A stretch of 53,398 nt of DNA, from contig NZ_JAPUVO010000105.1 in NCBI RefSeq assembly GCF_029255185.1, forward strand, positions 1 through 53,398. Reading direction: 5' to 3'. Source of the DNA: Propionivibrio sp. GTDB taxonomy: Bacteria; Pseudomonadota; Gammaproteobacteria; Burkholderiales; Rhodocyclaceae. The translations under genes were made by a program, and so were the position numbers. A model generated the notes under the pieces. That model made no database searches. It saw nothing but the letters and a program-made list of their open reading frames with translations, and was not told where the DNA came from. Positions 27,903 through 37,895 of the stretch are shown here, one piece after another. Numbering within the stretch: the first letter of the stretch is position 1; the number at the start of each line of letters is the position of its first letter.

Positions 27903-29342
27903 ATGTACTCACTGATCCCTGTTGTTCTTTCCGGCGGTTCCGGCACACGGCTGTGGCCGCTTTCCCGCGAAAAATATCCCAAGCAGTTGCTGTCGCTGAT
28001 CGGCGATGACTCGCTGCTGCAAGCCACAGTGCGCCGGGTCGAGGGTTTGGCCGGCGTCAAGCTTGGGGCGCCGATGATCGTGTGCAACGAGGAATACCGT
28101 TTTGTGATCGCCGAGCAGTTGCGACTGATGGGCCAGCAGGGGACGATCCTGCTCGAACCCTTCGGACGCAACACCGCGCCGGCACTGACCTTGGCCGCAC
28201 TGGCTGCGATGCGCGATGGCGACGATCCAATCCTGCTGGTGATGCCATCCGACCACGTGATTCTAGATACTCCGGCGTTTCAGGCGGTGGTGCGCCAGGG
28301 TGTAGCGCTGGCCGACGCCGGCTCAGTGGTGACCTTCGGTGTTACGCCGGATTCACCGCAGACCGGTTATGGCTATATACAGTCCGGCGTGGCGTTGGGT
28401 GACGGAGGGGCGAGCGTCATTGCACGCTTTGTCGAAAAGCCTGATCAGGCGACGGCGCAGGCCTATCTTGATGATGGGTCGTATTTCTGGAACAGCGGCC
28501 TGTTCGTGGTGCGCGCCTCGGTATGGCTGTCGGCGATCCAAATCTGCCATGCCGACATACTGACCACCTGTCGCGCCGCTTGGGAACAGGGTACGGCCGA
28601 GGGCGATTTTTTACGGGTCGGCCAGGACGCTTTTGCCGCGTGTCCGAAAGATTCGATCGACTATGCGGTGATGGAACGTATTGCCGCTGGTGACGGTGCG
28701 CTGCCGACCGGCGTGGTGATTCCACTGTCCGCCGGCTGGTCGGACGTGGGCGCCTGGGATGCCTTGTGGGAGGTGCTGCCCAAGAATGACGAGGGGAATG
28801 TGGCACAGGGCGATGTCGTGCTGCTCGACTGTCGCAACACGCTGGCTATGTCCGAAGGCCGCCTGTTGGCCTGCCTCGGGGTTGAAGACATGATCGTCGT
28901 TGAAACCCCGGATGCCGTTCTGGTGGCGCACAGGAGCAGGACGCAGGAGGTGAAGAGAATTGTCGATCACCTCAAGCGCGAAGGCCGGGCCGAGGGGCAG
29001 TTGCACCGCAAGGTGTTCCGCCCGTGGGGCTCCTACGACGGCGTCGATGTCGGCGAACGTTTTCTGGTCAAGCGCATCATCGTCAAACCGGGCGCCAGTT
29101 TGTCGCTACAGATGCACCACCACCGCGCCGAACACTGGATTGTCGTGCGCGGCACCGCCAAGGTGACGCGGGATGAGACGAGCTATCTGGTGTCGGAGAA
29201 TGAATCCACTTTCATCCCGCTCGGCACCAAACACCGCCTTGAGAACCCCGGCCGTCTGCCGCTGGAGATGATCGAGGTGCAGTCGGGCTCGTATCTTGGC
29301 GAAGATGATATTGTGCGGTTCGACGATGTGTACGGACGTTAA
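27903..29342 (+). CDS. manC: mannose-1-phosphate guanylyltransferase / mannose-6-phosphate isomerase
   Basis: This bifunctional enzyme makes GDP-mannose, and its C-terminal cupin domain can isomerise fructose-6-phosphate to mannose-6-phosphate. The 479-residue length is that of the type II PMI-GMP family. The N-terminal pyrophosphorylase has VVLSGGSGTRLWPLSRE, FGRNTAPA, and RFVEKPD. The middle shows SAGWSDVGAWDALWE. The C-terminal cupin shows RPWGSYDGVDVGERF, PGASLSLQMHHHRAEHW and the metal-binding HHHRAEHW histidines. The ruvC frame opens 3 bases after its stop. Confidence 0.95.
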   Translation: MYSLIPVVLSGGSGTRLWPLSREKYPKQLLSLIGDDSLLQATVRRVEGLAGVKLGAPMIVCNEEYRFVIAEQLRLMGQQGTILLEPFGRNTAPALTLAALAAMRDGDDPILLVMPSDHVILDTPAFQAVVRQGVALADAGSVVTFGVTPDSPQTGYGYIQSGVALGDGGASVIARFVEKPDQATAQAYLDDGSYFWNSGLFVVRASVWLSAIQICHADILTTCRAAWEQGTAEGDFLRVGQDAFAACPKDSIDYAVMERIAAGDGALPTGVVIPLSAGWSDVGAWDALWEVLPKNDEGNVAQGDVVLLDCRNTLAMSEGRLLACLGVEDMIVVETPDAVLVAHRSRTQEVKRIVDHLKREGRAEGQLHRKVFRPWGSYDGVDVGERFLVKRIIVKPGASLSLQMHHHRAEHWIVVRGTAKVTRDETSYLVSENESTFIPLGTKHRLENPGRLPLEMIEVQSGSYLGEDDIVRFDDVYGR

Positions 29343-29345
29343 GCC

Positions 29346-29891
29346 TTGTGCAGCAAGCGGTCCCCGTTGATCCGCATCCTCGGCATTGATCCGGGCTTGC
29401 GTATTACCGGCTTCGGGGTCATCGAAAAGTCTGGCAACGCGCTGAGCTACGTAGCCAGCGGCTGCATCAAGACCGATGCCAAGGCCTCACTGCCAACCCG
29501 GCTGGGAACGATCCATGCCGGACTGCGCGAACTGGTCGCGCAGTACCAGCCTGACCAAGCCGTCGTCGAAATCGTTTTTGTGAACGTCAACCCGCAGTCC
29601 ACCCTGCTGCTCGGGCAGGCGCGCGGCGCCGCCATCACTGCCCTGGTTGCCGGCGGGCTGGAGGTCGCCGAATATACCGCCTTGCAGGTCAAACAGGCGG
29701 TGGTCGGCAACGGCCACGCCGACAAGACACAGGTGCTGCACATGGTTCGCCGCCTGCTGTCCTTGCCCGGCGACCCCAACCCCGACGCCGCCGACGCGCT
29801 GGCCTGCGCCATCGCCCACGCGCACGGCGGACAAGGCATGGGCGCGCTGGCGACCAAGGGAATGCGCGTGCGCAACGGGCGGCTGGTTTGA
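29346..29891 (+). CDS. ruvC: crossover junction endodeoxyribonuclease RuvC
   Basis: RuvC resolves Holliday junctions with RuvAB. The RNase H-like fold is marked by [18 protein letters not shown] (first catalytic Asp), [22 protein letters not shown] (catalytic Glu; most relatives have Q where this has I after the Glu), and [15 protein letters not shown] (the two C-terminal acidic residues). The start is uncertain: TTG at 29346 gives 181 residues, while TTG at 29367 gives [10 protein letters not shown], closer to the family's usual N-terminus. It is separated from ruvA by a long palindromic repeat. Confidence 0.93.
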   Translation: MCSKRSPLIRILGIDPGLRITGFGVIEKSGNALSYVASGCIKTDAKASLPTRLGTIHAGLRELVAQYQPDQAVVEIVFVNVNPQSTLLLGQARGAAITALVAGGLEVAEYTALQVKQAVVGNGHADKTQVLHMVRRLLSLPGDPNPDAADALACAIAHAHGGQGMGALATKGMRVRNGRLV

Positions 29892-29903
29892 GGGTGGATA
29901 ACC

Positions 29904-30038
29904 GCTTTCAACGCAGAGGACGCAGAGACGCAAAGTTCGCAGAGAGAAACAAGAAAAAACGTAGTATCGTTTTCACATGCTTCGACAAATCGCTCTTCTC
30001 TGCGTCCTCTGCGTCTCTGCGCACTCTGCGTTGAAAGC
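29904..30038. repeat. palindromic CGCAGAG repeat between ruvC and ruvA
   Basis: The left arm from GCTTTCAACGCAGAG (29904) and right arm ending CTCTGCGTTGAAAGC (30038) each contain four heptamers with CGC cores at 9, 8 and 9 bases. One left-arm unit is CGCAAAG, the variant found in the GxxExxY-carrying element. A spacer of about 45 bases separates the arms. The whole sits between ruvC and ruvA, 37 bases before the ruvA ATG. Confidence 0.85.
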
Positions 30039-30075
30039 GCTTAAGTTTTAAATTCTAATCATTCAGGAGAAGCCA

Positions 30076-30651
30076 ATGATCGGTCGCCTTACCGGAATAC
30101 TGCTGGAAAAGAATCCGCCGCAGGTGGTCATGGACGTGCACGGCCTCGGCTACGAAGTTGATGTTCCGATGAGCACTTTTTACAACTTGCCGGCGATTGG
30201 CGAAAAGATGACCTTGCTGACCCATTTTGTCGTGCGCGAAGACGGGCAGTTTCTTTTCGGGTTCGCCAGTGAATCAGAACGCTTCGCCTTTCGCCAATTG
30301 ATCAAGATCTCCGGCATTGGCGCGCGTATGGCGCTGGCGGTGCTCTCCGGGCTGTCTGTCACTGATCTGGCGCAAGCTATCGCACGGCAGGAGGTCGGGC
30401 GCTTGATCAAAGTGCCGGGCATCGGCAGGAAGACTGCCGAACGTCTGCTGCTCGAACTCAAGGGCAAGTTGGCTGATGCCTTGCCTTCCGCTACCATTGC
30501 CGTCGAGGACTGTCAGCATGACATCCTCAATGCGCTGCTGTCGCTGGGTTACAATGACCGCGAAGCAGCGGCGGCAATGAAGCCGCTAGCGATTGGCATT
30601 TCCACTTCGGACGGCATCCGTCAGGCGCTTAAACTACTCTCGAAAGCATGA
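30076..30651 (+). CDS. ruvA: Holliday junction branch migration protein RuvA
   Basis: RuvA tetramers bind Holliday junctions and recruit the RuvB motor. The 191-residue protein begins [28 protein letters not shown], and shows two helix-hairpin-helix motifs ([17 protein letters not shown] and [21 protein letters not shown]) and the C-terminal RuvB-interacting domain ([19 protein letters not shown]). AGGAGA precedes the ATG. The stop overlaps the next start (ATGA). Confidence 0.97.
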   Translation: MIGRLTGILLEKNPPQVVMDVHGLGYEVDVPMSTFYNLPAIGEKMTLLTHFVVREDGQFLFGFASESERFAFRQLIKISGIGARMALAVLSGLSVTDLAQAIARQEVGRLIKVPGIGRKTAERLLLELKGKLADALPSATIAVEDCQHDILNALLSLGYNDREAAAAMKPLAIGISTSDGIRQALKLLSKA

Positions 30652-31721
30652 AACAATCCATCTCCTCCGCCCAGAAGCAGATCATCCAGATTGCCATTGT
30701 TGCGCTTCTGCTGATCGGCTGCATTGCCGTGTTGATTCCCTTCACCGGCACCCTGCTTTTTTCCGCTGTCATTTGCGTTACGACAGCTCCGCTGTACAAC
30801 CGCCTTCTCTTGTTCTGTGGTGGGCGCAGCAGCCTGGCCGCTGTGCTGATGTCACTGATGCTGATACTGCTGCTGGTCGCTCCGTTGGCCCTGCTTTCCG
30901 GGTCGCTCGCCGACGGAATCGAATCGGCCATTCGCTACTTCAAACCGATGCTAGAAACCGGACTGCCCAGCGCACCCCCGGACTGGCTCGCCAGGCTGCC
31001 CGTCGTTGGCCCGGATATCAGCGCGTACTGGCACAAGCTGGTCGCCAGCCGGGAAGAGATGAACACCCTCCTGCGCCAACTTCTCGACCCTACGCGCAAA
31101 CTCGCGCTGGCGACCGTGACGATGTTTGGTCAGGGCCTGTTACAACTCATGCTGGTCGTCTTTTTCGTTTTTTTTATGTTTCGCGACGCCGAGTTTTATG
31201 CCGATGCCTTGCGTACCGGCAGCCGAAAACTGGCCGGCGATCTTGGCGAACGCATGCTCAGGCTGGCCGATGGCACCGTCACCGGCGTTATGGTCGGTAT
31301 CGTTGGAACCGCTGCGGCCCAGTCACTGGTGGCGATGATCGGGTTTATCATCGCTGGTGTTCCCGGAGTCACCATTCTCACCGTGACCACGTTTTTCTTC
31401 TCGATGGTGCCAGTGGTTGGCGCCACGCTGATCTGGCTTGGCGCAGCCGCCTGGCTTTACGATGGCGGGCAAACCGGCTGGGCCATTTTCATGATCGTGT
31501 GGGGCATGTTCGGCATCAGCAGCGTCGATAATTTCGTCAAGCCCATTTTGATTTCGCGCACCGCTAGTCTGCCGCTATTGCTGATCATCGTCGGCGTTTT
31601 CGGCGGCGTCCTGGTCTTCGGTTTTATCGGACTCTTTCTCGGGCCGACCCTGCTCGCCCTCGGCCAGGTGCTGATCCGGGAATGGCTGGCGCACCCCGAC
31701 TTCGAAGCGCCCTCCATTTAG
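30648..31721 (+). CDS. AI-2E family (PerM/TqsA-like) membrane permease
   Basis: This 357-residue inner-membrane protein has about seven to eight hydrophobic segments and the family's arrangement: N-terminal helices ([21 protein letters not shown]), a periplasmic/cytoplasmic stretch, then [13 protein letters not shown], the loop [23 protein letters not shown] and the [19 protein letters not shown] end. The family was named for autoinducer-2 export in TqsA, but many members export other solutes, so no substrate is assigned. It overlaps ruvA by 4 bases and ends 2 bases before ruvB, so it is translationally embedded in the ruv operon. Confidence 0.85.
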   Translation: MKQSISSAQKQIIQIAIVALLLIGCIAVLIPFTGTLLFSAVICVTTAPLYNRLLLFCGGRSSLAAVLMSLMLILLLVAPLALLSGSLADGIESAIRYFKPMLETGLPSAPPDWLARLPVVGPDISAYWHKLVASREEMNTLLRQLLDPTRKLALATVTMFGQGLLQLMLVVFFVFFMFRDAEFYADALRTGSRKLAGDLGERMLRLADGTVTGVMVGIVGTAAAQSLVAMIGFIIAGVPGVTILTVTTFFFSMVPVVGATLIWLGAAAWLYDGGQTGWAIFMIVWGMFGISSVDNFVKPILISRTASLPLLLIIVGVFGGVLVFGFIGLFLGPTLLALGQVLIREWLAHPDFEAPSI

Positions 31722-31723
31722 CC

Positions 31724-32806
<1,083 letters not shown>

Positions 32807-32884
32807 GCCAGCCCGGAAATCCATGAAAGCATGTTGTCACGAACCCTTACACTCATCACCATCACGCCGCTTTAGAATCCGCCC

Positions 32885-33328
32885 ATGAAATACGAACAAA
32901 ACCCCAACGCCTTCACCATCCCTGTTCGCATCTATTACGAGGACACCGATACCGGAGGTGTTGTCTATTACGCCAACTATCTGAAGTTTCTCGAGCGCTG
33001 CCGTACCGAATGGCTGCGTGAGATTGGTCACGAGCAGGCCGATTTGCTGCGCGACCAGGGCATTGCCTTTGTTGTGCGCAGTGTCAGCCTTGAGTATCTG
33101 AAGCCGGCGCGGCTCGATGAAATGCTCTCGGTCGGCCTCGAGGTCGAAAGAATCACCAAGTCCCAGATTTTCTTTCGCCAGCACATCCGACGCGCCAATC
33201 CGGCACTCATCGGCGGCTGGGAAGAACTGCTCAGCGGCAGGATTCAGATCGTTTGCGTGAACTCCGCGCTGATGAAGATCACCTCGATCCCCGCTTTTTT
33301 GCGCACCAAACTGGAAGCCCTTCAATGA
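32885..33328 (+). CDS. ybgC: tol-pal system-associated acyl-CoA thioesterase
   Basis: This hot-dog-fold thioesterase of 147 residues shows the 4-hydroxybenzoyl-CoA thioesterase pattern YYEDTDTGGVVYYANYLKFLERCRTEWLR with the catalytic Asp. It is the standard first gene of the tol-pal cluster. A TAGAAT box at 32873-32878 lies so close to the ATG (32885) that transcription from it would give an almost leaderless message. No Shine-Dalgarno is visible. The stop overlaps the tolQ start (ATGA). Confidence 0.93.
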   Translation: MKYEQNPNAFTIPVRIYYEDTDTGGVVYYANYLKFLERCRTEWLREIGHEQADLLRDQGIAFVVRSVSLEYLKPARLDEMLSVGLEVERITKSQIFFRQHIRRANPALIGGWEELLSGRIQIVCVNSALMKITSIPAFLRTKLEALQ

Positions 33329-34002
33329 ACGTCTCGCAAGACCTCTCGATCCTGCACCTGATCCTCAACGCCAGCGCTGTAGTGCAGGCCGTCATGCTGC
33401 TGCTCGCCGGCGTTTCCTTCATGTCCTGGTACTACATCTTTCGCAAATGGTTCACCGTGGGGACGGCACGCGCGCAAACCGAACAGTTCGAACGTGACTT
33501 CTGGAGCGGCGGCGACCTCAACAGCCTATACCAGAGCGCGGTCAACAACCGTCACGGAACGGGCAGCATGGAGCGCATTTTCGAGTCCGGCTTCCGCGAG
33601 TTCAACAAATTGCGCAGCCAAAAAAATCTCGACCCGAAAGACGTCATCGACGGTTCGCGCCGTGCCATGCGCGCCACCTACCAGCGCGAAGTTGACAGCA
33701 TCGACTCCCATCTCGCTTTCCTCGCCTCGGTTGGTTCGGTCAGCCCCTACATCGGCCTGTTCGGCACGGTTTGGGGGATCATGCACTCCTTTCGTGGTCT
33801 CGCCAACGTCGGGCAGGCGACGCTCTCCGTCGTAGCCCCAGGCATTGCCGAGGCCTTGGTCGCCACCGCCATTGGCCTTTTTGCTGCAATTCCGGCGGTG
33901 CTTGCCTACAACCGTTTCGCGCACGAGATCGACCGTCTATCGACGCGCTTCGAATCCTTCATGGAAGAATTCTCCAACATCCTGCAACGCCAGGTGCGGT
34001 AA
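33325..34002 (+). CDS. tolQ: Tol-Pal system inner-membrane protein TolQ
   Basis: TolQ with TolR forms the proton-driven motor that energises TolA. At 225 residues it has three membrane segments: AVVQAVMLLLAGVSFMSWYYIFRKW near the N-terminus, then LAFLASVGSVSPYIGLFGTVWGIMHSF, and ALVATAIGLFAAIPAVLAYNRF near the C-terminus, which carry the conserved MotA/TolQ/ExbB proton channel motifs. I chose ATG at 33325, overlapping the ybgC stop. The next gene, tolR, begins 12 bases after the stop. Confidence 0.96.
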   Translation: MNVSQDLSILHLILNASAVVQAVMLLLAGVSFMSWYYIFRKWFTVGTARAQTEQFERDFWSGGDLNSLYQSAVNNRHGTGSMERIFESGFREFNKLRSQKNLDPKDVIDGSRRAMRATYQREVDSIDSHLAFLASVGSVSPYIGLFGTVWGIMHSFRGLANVGQATLSVVAPGIAEALVATAIGLFAAIPAVLAYNRFAHEIDRLSTRFESFMEEFSNILQRQVR

Positions 34003-34014
34003 GCGGGAAACCTC

Positions 34015-34419
34015 ATGCGCCCACGTCGCCTAAAAAATGAAATCAACGTCGTTCCCTACATCGACGTCATGCTCGTGTTGCTCGTCATCTTCATGGTCAC
34101 TGCGCCGATGATGACTACCGCCAGTATTGATGTTCCCTCGGTTGGCAAGGCCGCACAGGCGCCGGCTGAAGCGCTACAGGTGAATATCCGCGCTGATCAG
34201 TCGCTGTCACTGACAGTGCCTGGCAAATCCGAGCGCAGCCTGAGCCGCAGCGAACTGTCGCAAGCTATCGTCAACGCCCAGCGCAAGAACCCGGAACAGC
34301 CGGTGCTCATCGTCGGCGACAAGAACGTCAAATACGAAGCCGTTCTCGGCGTCATGGATGAACTTCAGCGCCAGCAGGTCAAGCGCATTGGCCTGCTTGT
34401 GCAACCTACGGGCAAGTAA
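34015..34419 (+). CDS. tolR: Tol-Pal system protein TolR
   Basis: This is an ExbD/TolR-family protein of 134 residues with one membrane helix. The proton-carrying aspartate is D17 in INVVPYIDVMLVLLVIFMVTAPMM. The periplasmic domain ends with LQRQQVKRIGLLVQP. It works with TolQ and TolA in outer-membrane constriction during division. Confidence 0.95.
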   Translation: MRPRRLKNEINVVPYIDVMLVLLVIFMVTAPMMTTASIDVPSVGKAAQAPAEALQVNIRADQSLSLTVPGKSERSLSRSELSQAIVNAQRKNPEQPVLIVGDKNVKYEAVLGVMDELQRQQVKRIGLLVQPTGK

Positions 34420-34422
34420 GCC

Positions 34423-35208
34423 GTGAACCTCGCAGCACCGCCACCGGAAACCGAGCAGTCAGACACTGCTGCGCTAGCTCTCTCGGCCCTGGTCCACCTG
34501 CTGCTGCTCAGCGCATTGTTCTTCGGCGTGCAGTGGAAGAGCCAGGCGCCGTCGGCAGTCGAAGTCGAAGTCTGGCGTTCGGCACCGGCGGTTGTGGCCC
34601 AGCCCGAGCTGGTTCCTGAGCCGCCGCCCGAGATCGCACCCGAGCCAAAACCAGTTCCCAAAGTGGAGCCCGTGCCGACAATCAAGCCAGATATTGCGAT
34701 CAAGGACGACAAAAAGCCGAAGAAGGAAGAGCCCAAAAAGCCTGAACCCAAGAAAGAGGCGCCGAAAAAAACCGAACCGGATCGGCGACCAAGCTTTGAC
34801 GAAGAACTCAAGCACGAACAAAAACAGATCCAGCAGCAAAAAACAGTGCAGGAACAGCGTGCCCATGCCGAAGCCGAGGCCAAGCAGATCGCCCAGCTCA
34901 AATCTGAGCAGGCCGCAGCGGCTCGCTCACGCGGGCTGGCCGACTACGTATCCAAGGTGCGCGGCAAAATTCGCGGCAATATCGTTCTGCCTCCAGGCAT
35001 TCAGGGGAATCCTGAAGGCATTTTTGAAGTGACTCAGTTGCCTTCGGGCGAAGTGTTGAGCGTCAGGGTGCGCCAATCAAGTGGCAATTCGACGCTCGAT
35101 GCGGCCATCGAACGCGCCATTCTGAAGTCCTCGCCGCTTCCAAAACCTGAGGATTCCGGACTCTTTGACCGCGAATTGCGAATTCCCTATCAGCCGTTTG
35201 ACAAGTAG
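34423..35208 (+). CDS. tolA: cell envelope integrity protein TolA
   Basis: TolA spans the periplasm between TolQR and TolB/Pal. The 261-residue protein begins at GTG 34423 and has an N-terminal anchor (TAALALSALVHLLLLSALFFGVQW). A Pro/Lys/Glu-rich stretch (PEPKPVPKVEPVP...KKEEPKKPEPKKE) is followed by a charged helical segment (EQKQIQQQKTVQEQRAHAEAEAKQ). The C-terminal domain shows YVSKVRGKIRGNIVLPPGIQGNPEG and SSGNSTLDAAIERAI. The helical domain is shorter than in E. coli TolA, as is common in betaproteobacteria. Confidence 0.93.
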   Translation: MNLAAPPPETEQSDTAALALSALVHLLLLSALFFGVQWKSQAPSAVEVEVWRSAPAVVAQPELVPEPPPEIAPEPKPVPKVEPVPTIKPDIAIKDDKKPKKEEPKKPEPKKEAPKKTEPDRRPSFDEELKHEQKQIQQQKTVQEQRAHAEAEAKQIAQLKSEQAAAARSRGLADYVSKVRGKIRGNIVLPPGIQGNPEGIFEVTQLPSGEVLSVRVRQSSGNSTLDAAIERAILKSSPLPKPEDSGLFDRELRIPYQPFDK

Positions 35209-35250
35209 CAATATTACGTTTCGTTACAAATCCTTCGCATATCAAAGGGA

Positions 35251-35256
35251 TATAAT
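35251..35256 (+). promoter_or_regulatory. candidate -10 box for tolB-pal-cpoB
   Basis: A perfect TATAAT lies 29 bases upstream of the tolB start in the 71-base gap after tolA. The best upstream TTACAA is 21 bases away, longer than ideal. It may allow tolB-pal-cpoB expression separately from tolQRA. Confidence 0.4.
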
Positions 35257-35279
35257 CGCCGATTGTTTAACGGACACCT

Positions 35280-36578
35280 GTGCCAATGCTTCGACCCTTG
35301 CTCAAACTGCGCGGCCTGAGCCTGATCGCCTTCAGCACACTCGCCCTGTTACAGACACCCGCCCAGGCTGAACTGACGATCGAGATCACCGGTGCCGGCG
35401 CCAATCGCATCCCGCTGGCCATTGCCGAGTTTGGTGGTGACGCCGGTGTTGCGCGGGTGCTGACCAGCGTCGTACGCAGCGATCTGGAGCGTAGCGGCCT
35501 GTTCAAGCTGATCGATACGACCGGTGCCGCAATGACTGAGTCGACCACGCCGGGCTATGCCGACTTGAAAAACCGTGGCGCCGACGCTCTGGCGGCCGGC
35601 AGCATCGGCCCCAGTGGTGACGGCCGGCAAGAAGCCCGCTATCGGCTTTACGACGTCAACAAGCAAAGCGCGCTCGCTGGCGCCGCCTTCGTCGCCTCAA
35701 CGCCGATGTTGCGTGCCGCCGGCCATCGCATCGCTGACGCTATTTACGAAAAACTGGTTGGCGAACCCGGAATTTTCTCGACACGTATCGCCTATGTCGT
35801 GAAGAGTGGCGCCAATCGTTACGAGCTACACATCGCCGACGCTGACGGACAGAACGCGCAAGCGGCCCTGAAGTCCAGGGAGCCGATTATTTCGCCGACC
35901 TGGTCACCGGACGGCGGACGCCTGGCCTATGTCTCGTTCGAAAACAAAAAACCGGTGGTTTATGTGCATTCACTGGCCAGCGGGCAACGTATCGTGGTCG
36001 CCAATTTCAAGGGATCGAATTCGGCGCCGGCCTGGTCACCCGACGGCCGAAAACTGGCGGTCGTTCTGTCCAAGGATGGCGGCTCGCAGATATTCATAGT
36101 CAATGCCGATGGCTCCGGGGTGCAGCGCCTGACCGCCTCGTCCGGGATCAATACCGAGCCTTTTTACGCCGCCGATGGACAGTCGATCTATTTCACCTCG
36201 GATCGCGGCGGCAGCCCGCAAATCTACCGCACCGGCGTTAGCGGCGGTGATGCACAACGCATAACTTTTGATGGTAGCTACAACGTTTCGCCGCGCATCT
36301 CTCCGGATGGCAAAACGCTGGCCTTCATCAGCCGGCGCGAGAGTGGCTTCCGTTTGGCGGTCATGGATCTGGGCAGCAAACAGGTACAAATCCTCACCGA
36401 CTCGAGCAAGGATGAATCGCCGACCTTTGCACCGAATGGCCGCATGATCCTGATCGCTACCGAGATCGGCGGACGCGGCGTGCTGTCCGCCGTATCGATT
36501 GACGGACGCATCAAACAACGACTTTCCATCCCGGCCGGTGATGTTCGCGAACCGGCCTGGGCTCCATTCACCAATTAG
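35280..36578 (+). CDS. tolB: Tol-Pal system beta-propeller protein TolB
   Basis: This is the periplasmic partner of Pal and TolA. A signal peptide (LRPLLKLRGLSLIAFSTLALLQTPAQA) is followed by the N-terminal TolB domain (LTIEITGAGANRIPLAIAEFGG). Five or six propeller blades follow, each with a pattern such as SPTWSPDGGRLAYVSFE, APAWSPDGRKLAVVLSKDG and SPRISPDGKTLAFISRR. The length of 432 residues is normal. GTG at 35280 and ATG at 35286 are equally possible starts; they differ by two residues. Confidence 0.96.
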   Translation: MPMLRPLLKLRGLSLIAFSTLALLQTPAQAELTIEITGAGANRIPLAIAEFGGDAGVARVLTSVVRSDLERSGLFKLIDTTGAAMTESTTPGYADLKNRGADALAAGSIGPSGDGRQEARYRLYDVNKQSALAGAAFVASTPMLRAAGHRIADAIYEKLVGEPGIFSTRIAYVVKSGANRYELHIADADGQNAQAALKSREPIISPTWSPDGGRLAYVSFENKKPVVYVHSLASGQRIVVANFKGSNSAPAWSPDGRKLAVVLSKDGGSQIFIVNADGSGVQRLTASSGINTEPFYAADGQSIYFTSDRGGSPQIYRTGVSGGDAQRITFDGSYNVSPRISPDGKTLAFISRRESGFRLAVMDLGSKQVQILTDSSKDESPTFAPNGRMILIATEIGGRGVLSAVSIDGRIKQRLSIPAGDVREPAWAPFTN

Positions 36579-36615
36579 TCGGACAAGCTTAATATTCTGA
36601 AGCAGGAGAAACACA

Positions 36616-37137
36616 ATGAAGCAACTCATCATCCCCGTCCTTCTCGTCCTCTTGGGCGCTGGTTGCAGTTCGACGCCCGACGCCCCCGAGCAAGGCGGTG
36701 CGCCCGTTGAAAGTCGTGGCGCTGGCGTGGCTCCAGTTACGGCAGATGGCGTCAGCGGGAGCAAACTGCCTGCCATCCTTACCGATCCCAAGAGCATTCT
36801 CTCCAAGCGCAGCATTTATTTCGATTACGACAAATTCGAAGTCCGTGCCGAGTACAAGGATCTGGTCACTGCTCACGCCAAGTTCCTCGCTGACAACCGA
36901 CAGTTCAAAATGCTGATACAGGGCAATACAGATGATCGTGGCAGCCGTGAATACAACCTCGCGCTTGGCCAGAAACGTGCTGACGCGATCAAGAAGATGC
37001 TGACCCTGCTCGGCGCTCGCGAAGAGCAGCTTGAGTCGGTCAGTCTGGGTGAAGAGAAGCCGAAGAATGAAGGCCAGAACGAAGCCGCCTGGGCCGAGAA
37101 CCGTCGCGGCGACATGCTCTACAACGGCGAATTCTGA
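36616..37137 (+). CDS. pal: peptidoglycan-associated lipoprotein Pal
   Basis: This outer-membrane lipoprotein anchors the envelope to peptidoglycan. The lipobox LGAGC puts the lipidated cysteine at residue 17, to be processed by an LspA enzyme like the one encoded at 4.4 kb. The OmpA-like domain shows SIYFDYDKFEVRAEY, IQGNTDDRGSREYNLALGQKRA and NRRGDMLY. At 173 residues it has the usual size. A good ribosome-binding site (AGGAGA) precedes the ATG. Confidence 0.97.
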   Translation: MKQLIIPVLLVLLGAGCSSTPDAPEQGGAPVESRGAGVAPVTADGVSGSKLPAILTDPKSILSKRSIYFDYDKFEVRAEYKDLVTAHAKFLADNRQFKMLIQGNTDDRGSREYNLALGQKRADAIKKMLTLLGAREEQLESVSLGEEKPKNEGQNEAAWAENRRGDMLYNGEF

Positions 37138-37138
37138 G

Positions 37139-37891
37139 ATGCCGGCACGTCGTTTCGCTTCGAGGCTATCGACAATTACGTTGCTACTCGCCGTCGTCGG
37201 CGCACAGCAGGTGCACGCCGGCATGTTTGATGACGACGAAGCGCGACGCCAGGTCAAGGAGCTGTCGATTCAGACCGACGAGCGCCTCGATACCCTGTCC
37301 AAAGCTCAATTCGAACTAGTCAACCAGATTCAGGCCCTACGCGAAGAGAATGCCAGGCTGCGCGGCCAACTAGAAACGCTCAGCTACGAACTTGAATCGG
37401 CGAAGAAGCGGCAACAGGATTTCTACATCGACCTCGACGGTCGCCTGCGCAAGCAGGAAACCCAGTTGCTTCCTACTGAAGAAAGCAAGCCAGCGGATAC
37501 GGCTCTGCCCTTGAGCGACCCGGCGACCGAAACACGCGAATACGAAGCGGCGCTTAACCTCTTCAAGGGCAACAAGATCAAGGAAGCGGCAGTCGCTTTT
37601 GAGACTTTTGCCAGAGCACATCCGGACAGTAGCTTGACGCCAAATGCGCAATACTGGCTGGGCAACGCGCATTACGCGCTGCACGACTGCAAAAAGGCCA
37701 TCGACGCGCACCGGGTAGTGGTCAGCAGGTGGCCTCAGCATCCGAAAGCGCCTGACTCGCTGATCAACATCGCCACCTGTCAGCAGGAACTAGGCGACGC
37801 CAAAGGCGTCAAGTCGACCCTTGAAACGGTGCTTATCAAGTACCCGGACAGTCCGGCGGCGGCTACGGCCAAGCAACGTTTAAAAAAGTAG
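37139..37891 (+). CDS. cpoB: cell division coordinator CpoB (YbgF)
   Basis: This periplasmic protein couples peptidoglycan synthesis and Tol-driven constriction. The 250-residue protein has a signal peptide ending near QQVHA. A coiled-coil trimerisation region follows (RRQVKELSIQTDERLDTL through about residue 95), then a C-terminal set of TPR repeats (EYEAALNLFKGNKIKEAAVAF, PNAQYWLGNAHYAL, DSLINIATCQQELGD). ATG at 37139 starts one base after the pal stop. Two extra cysteines in the TPR part are unusual but harmless to the assignment. Confidence 0.93.
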   Translation: MPARRFASRLSTITLLLAVVGAQQVHAGMFDDDEARRQVKELSIQTDERLDTLSKAQFELVNQIQALREENARLRGQLETLSYELESAKKRQQDFYIDLDGRLRKQETQLLPTEESKPADTALPLSDPATETREYEAALNLFKGNKIKEAAVAFETFARAHPDSSLTPNAQYWLGNAHYALHDCKKAIDAHRVVVSRWPQHPKAPDSLINIATCQQELGDAKGVKSTLETVLIKYPDSPAAATAKQRLKK

Positions 37892-37895
37892 CCGG

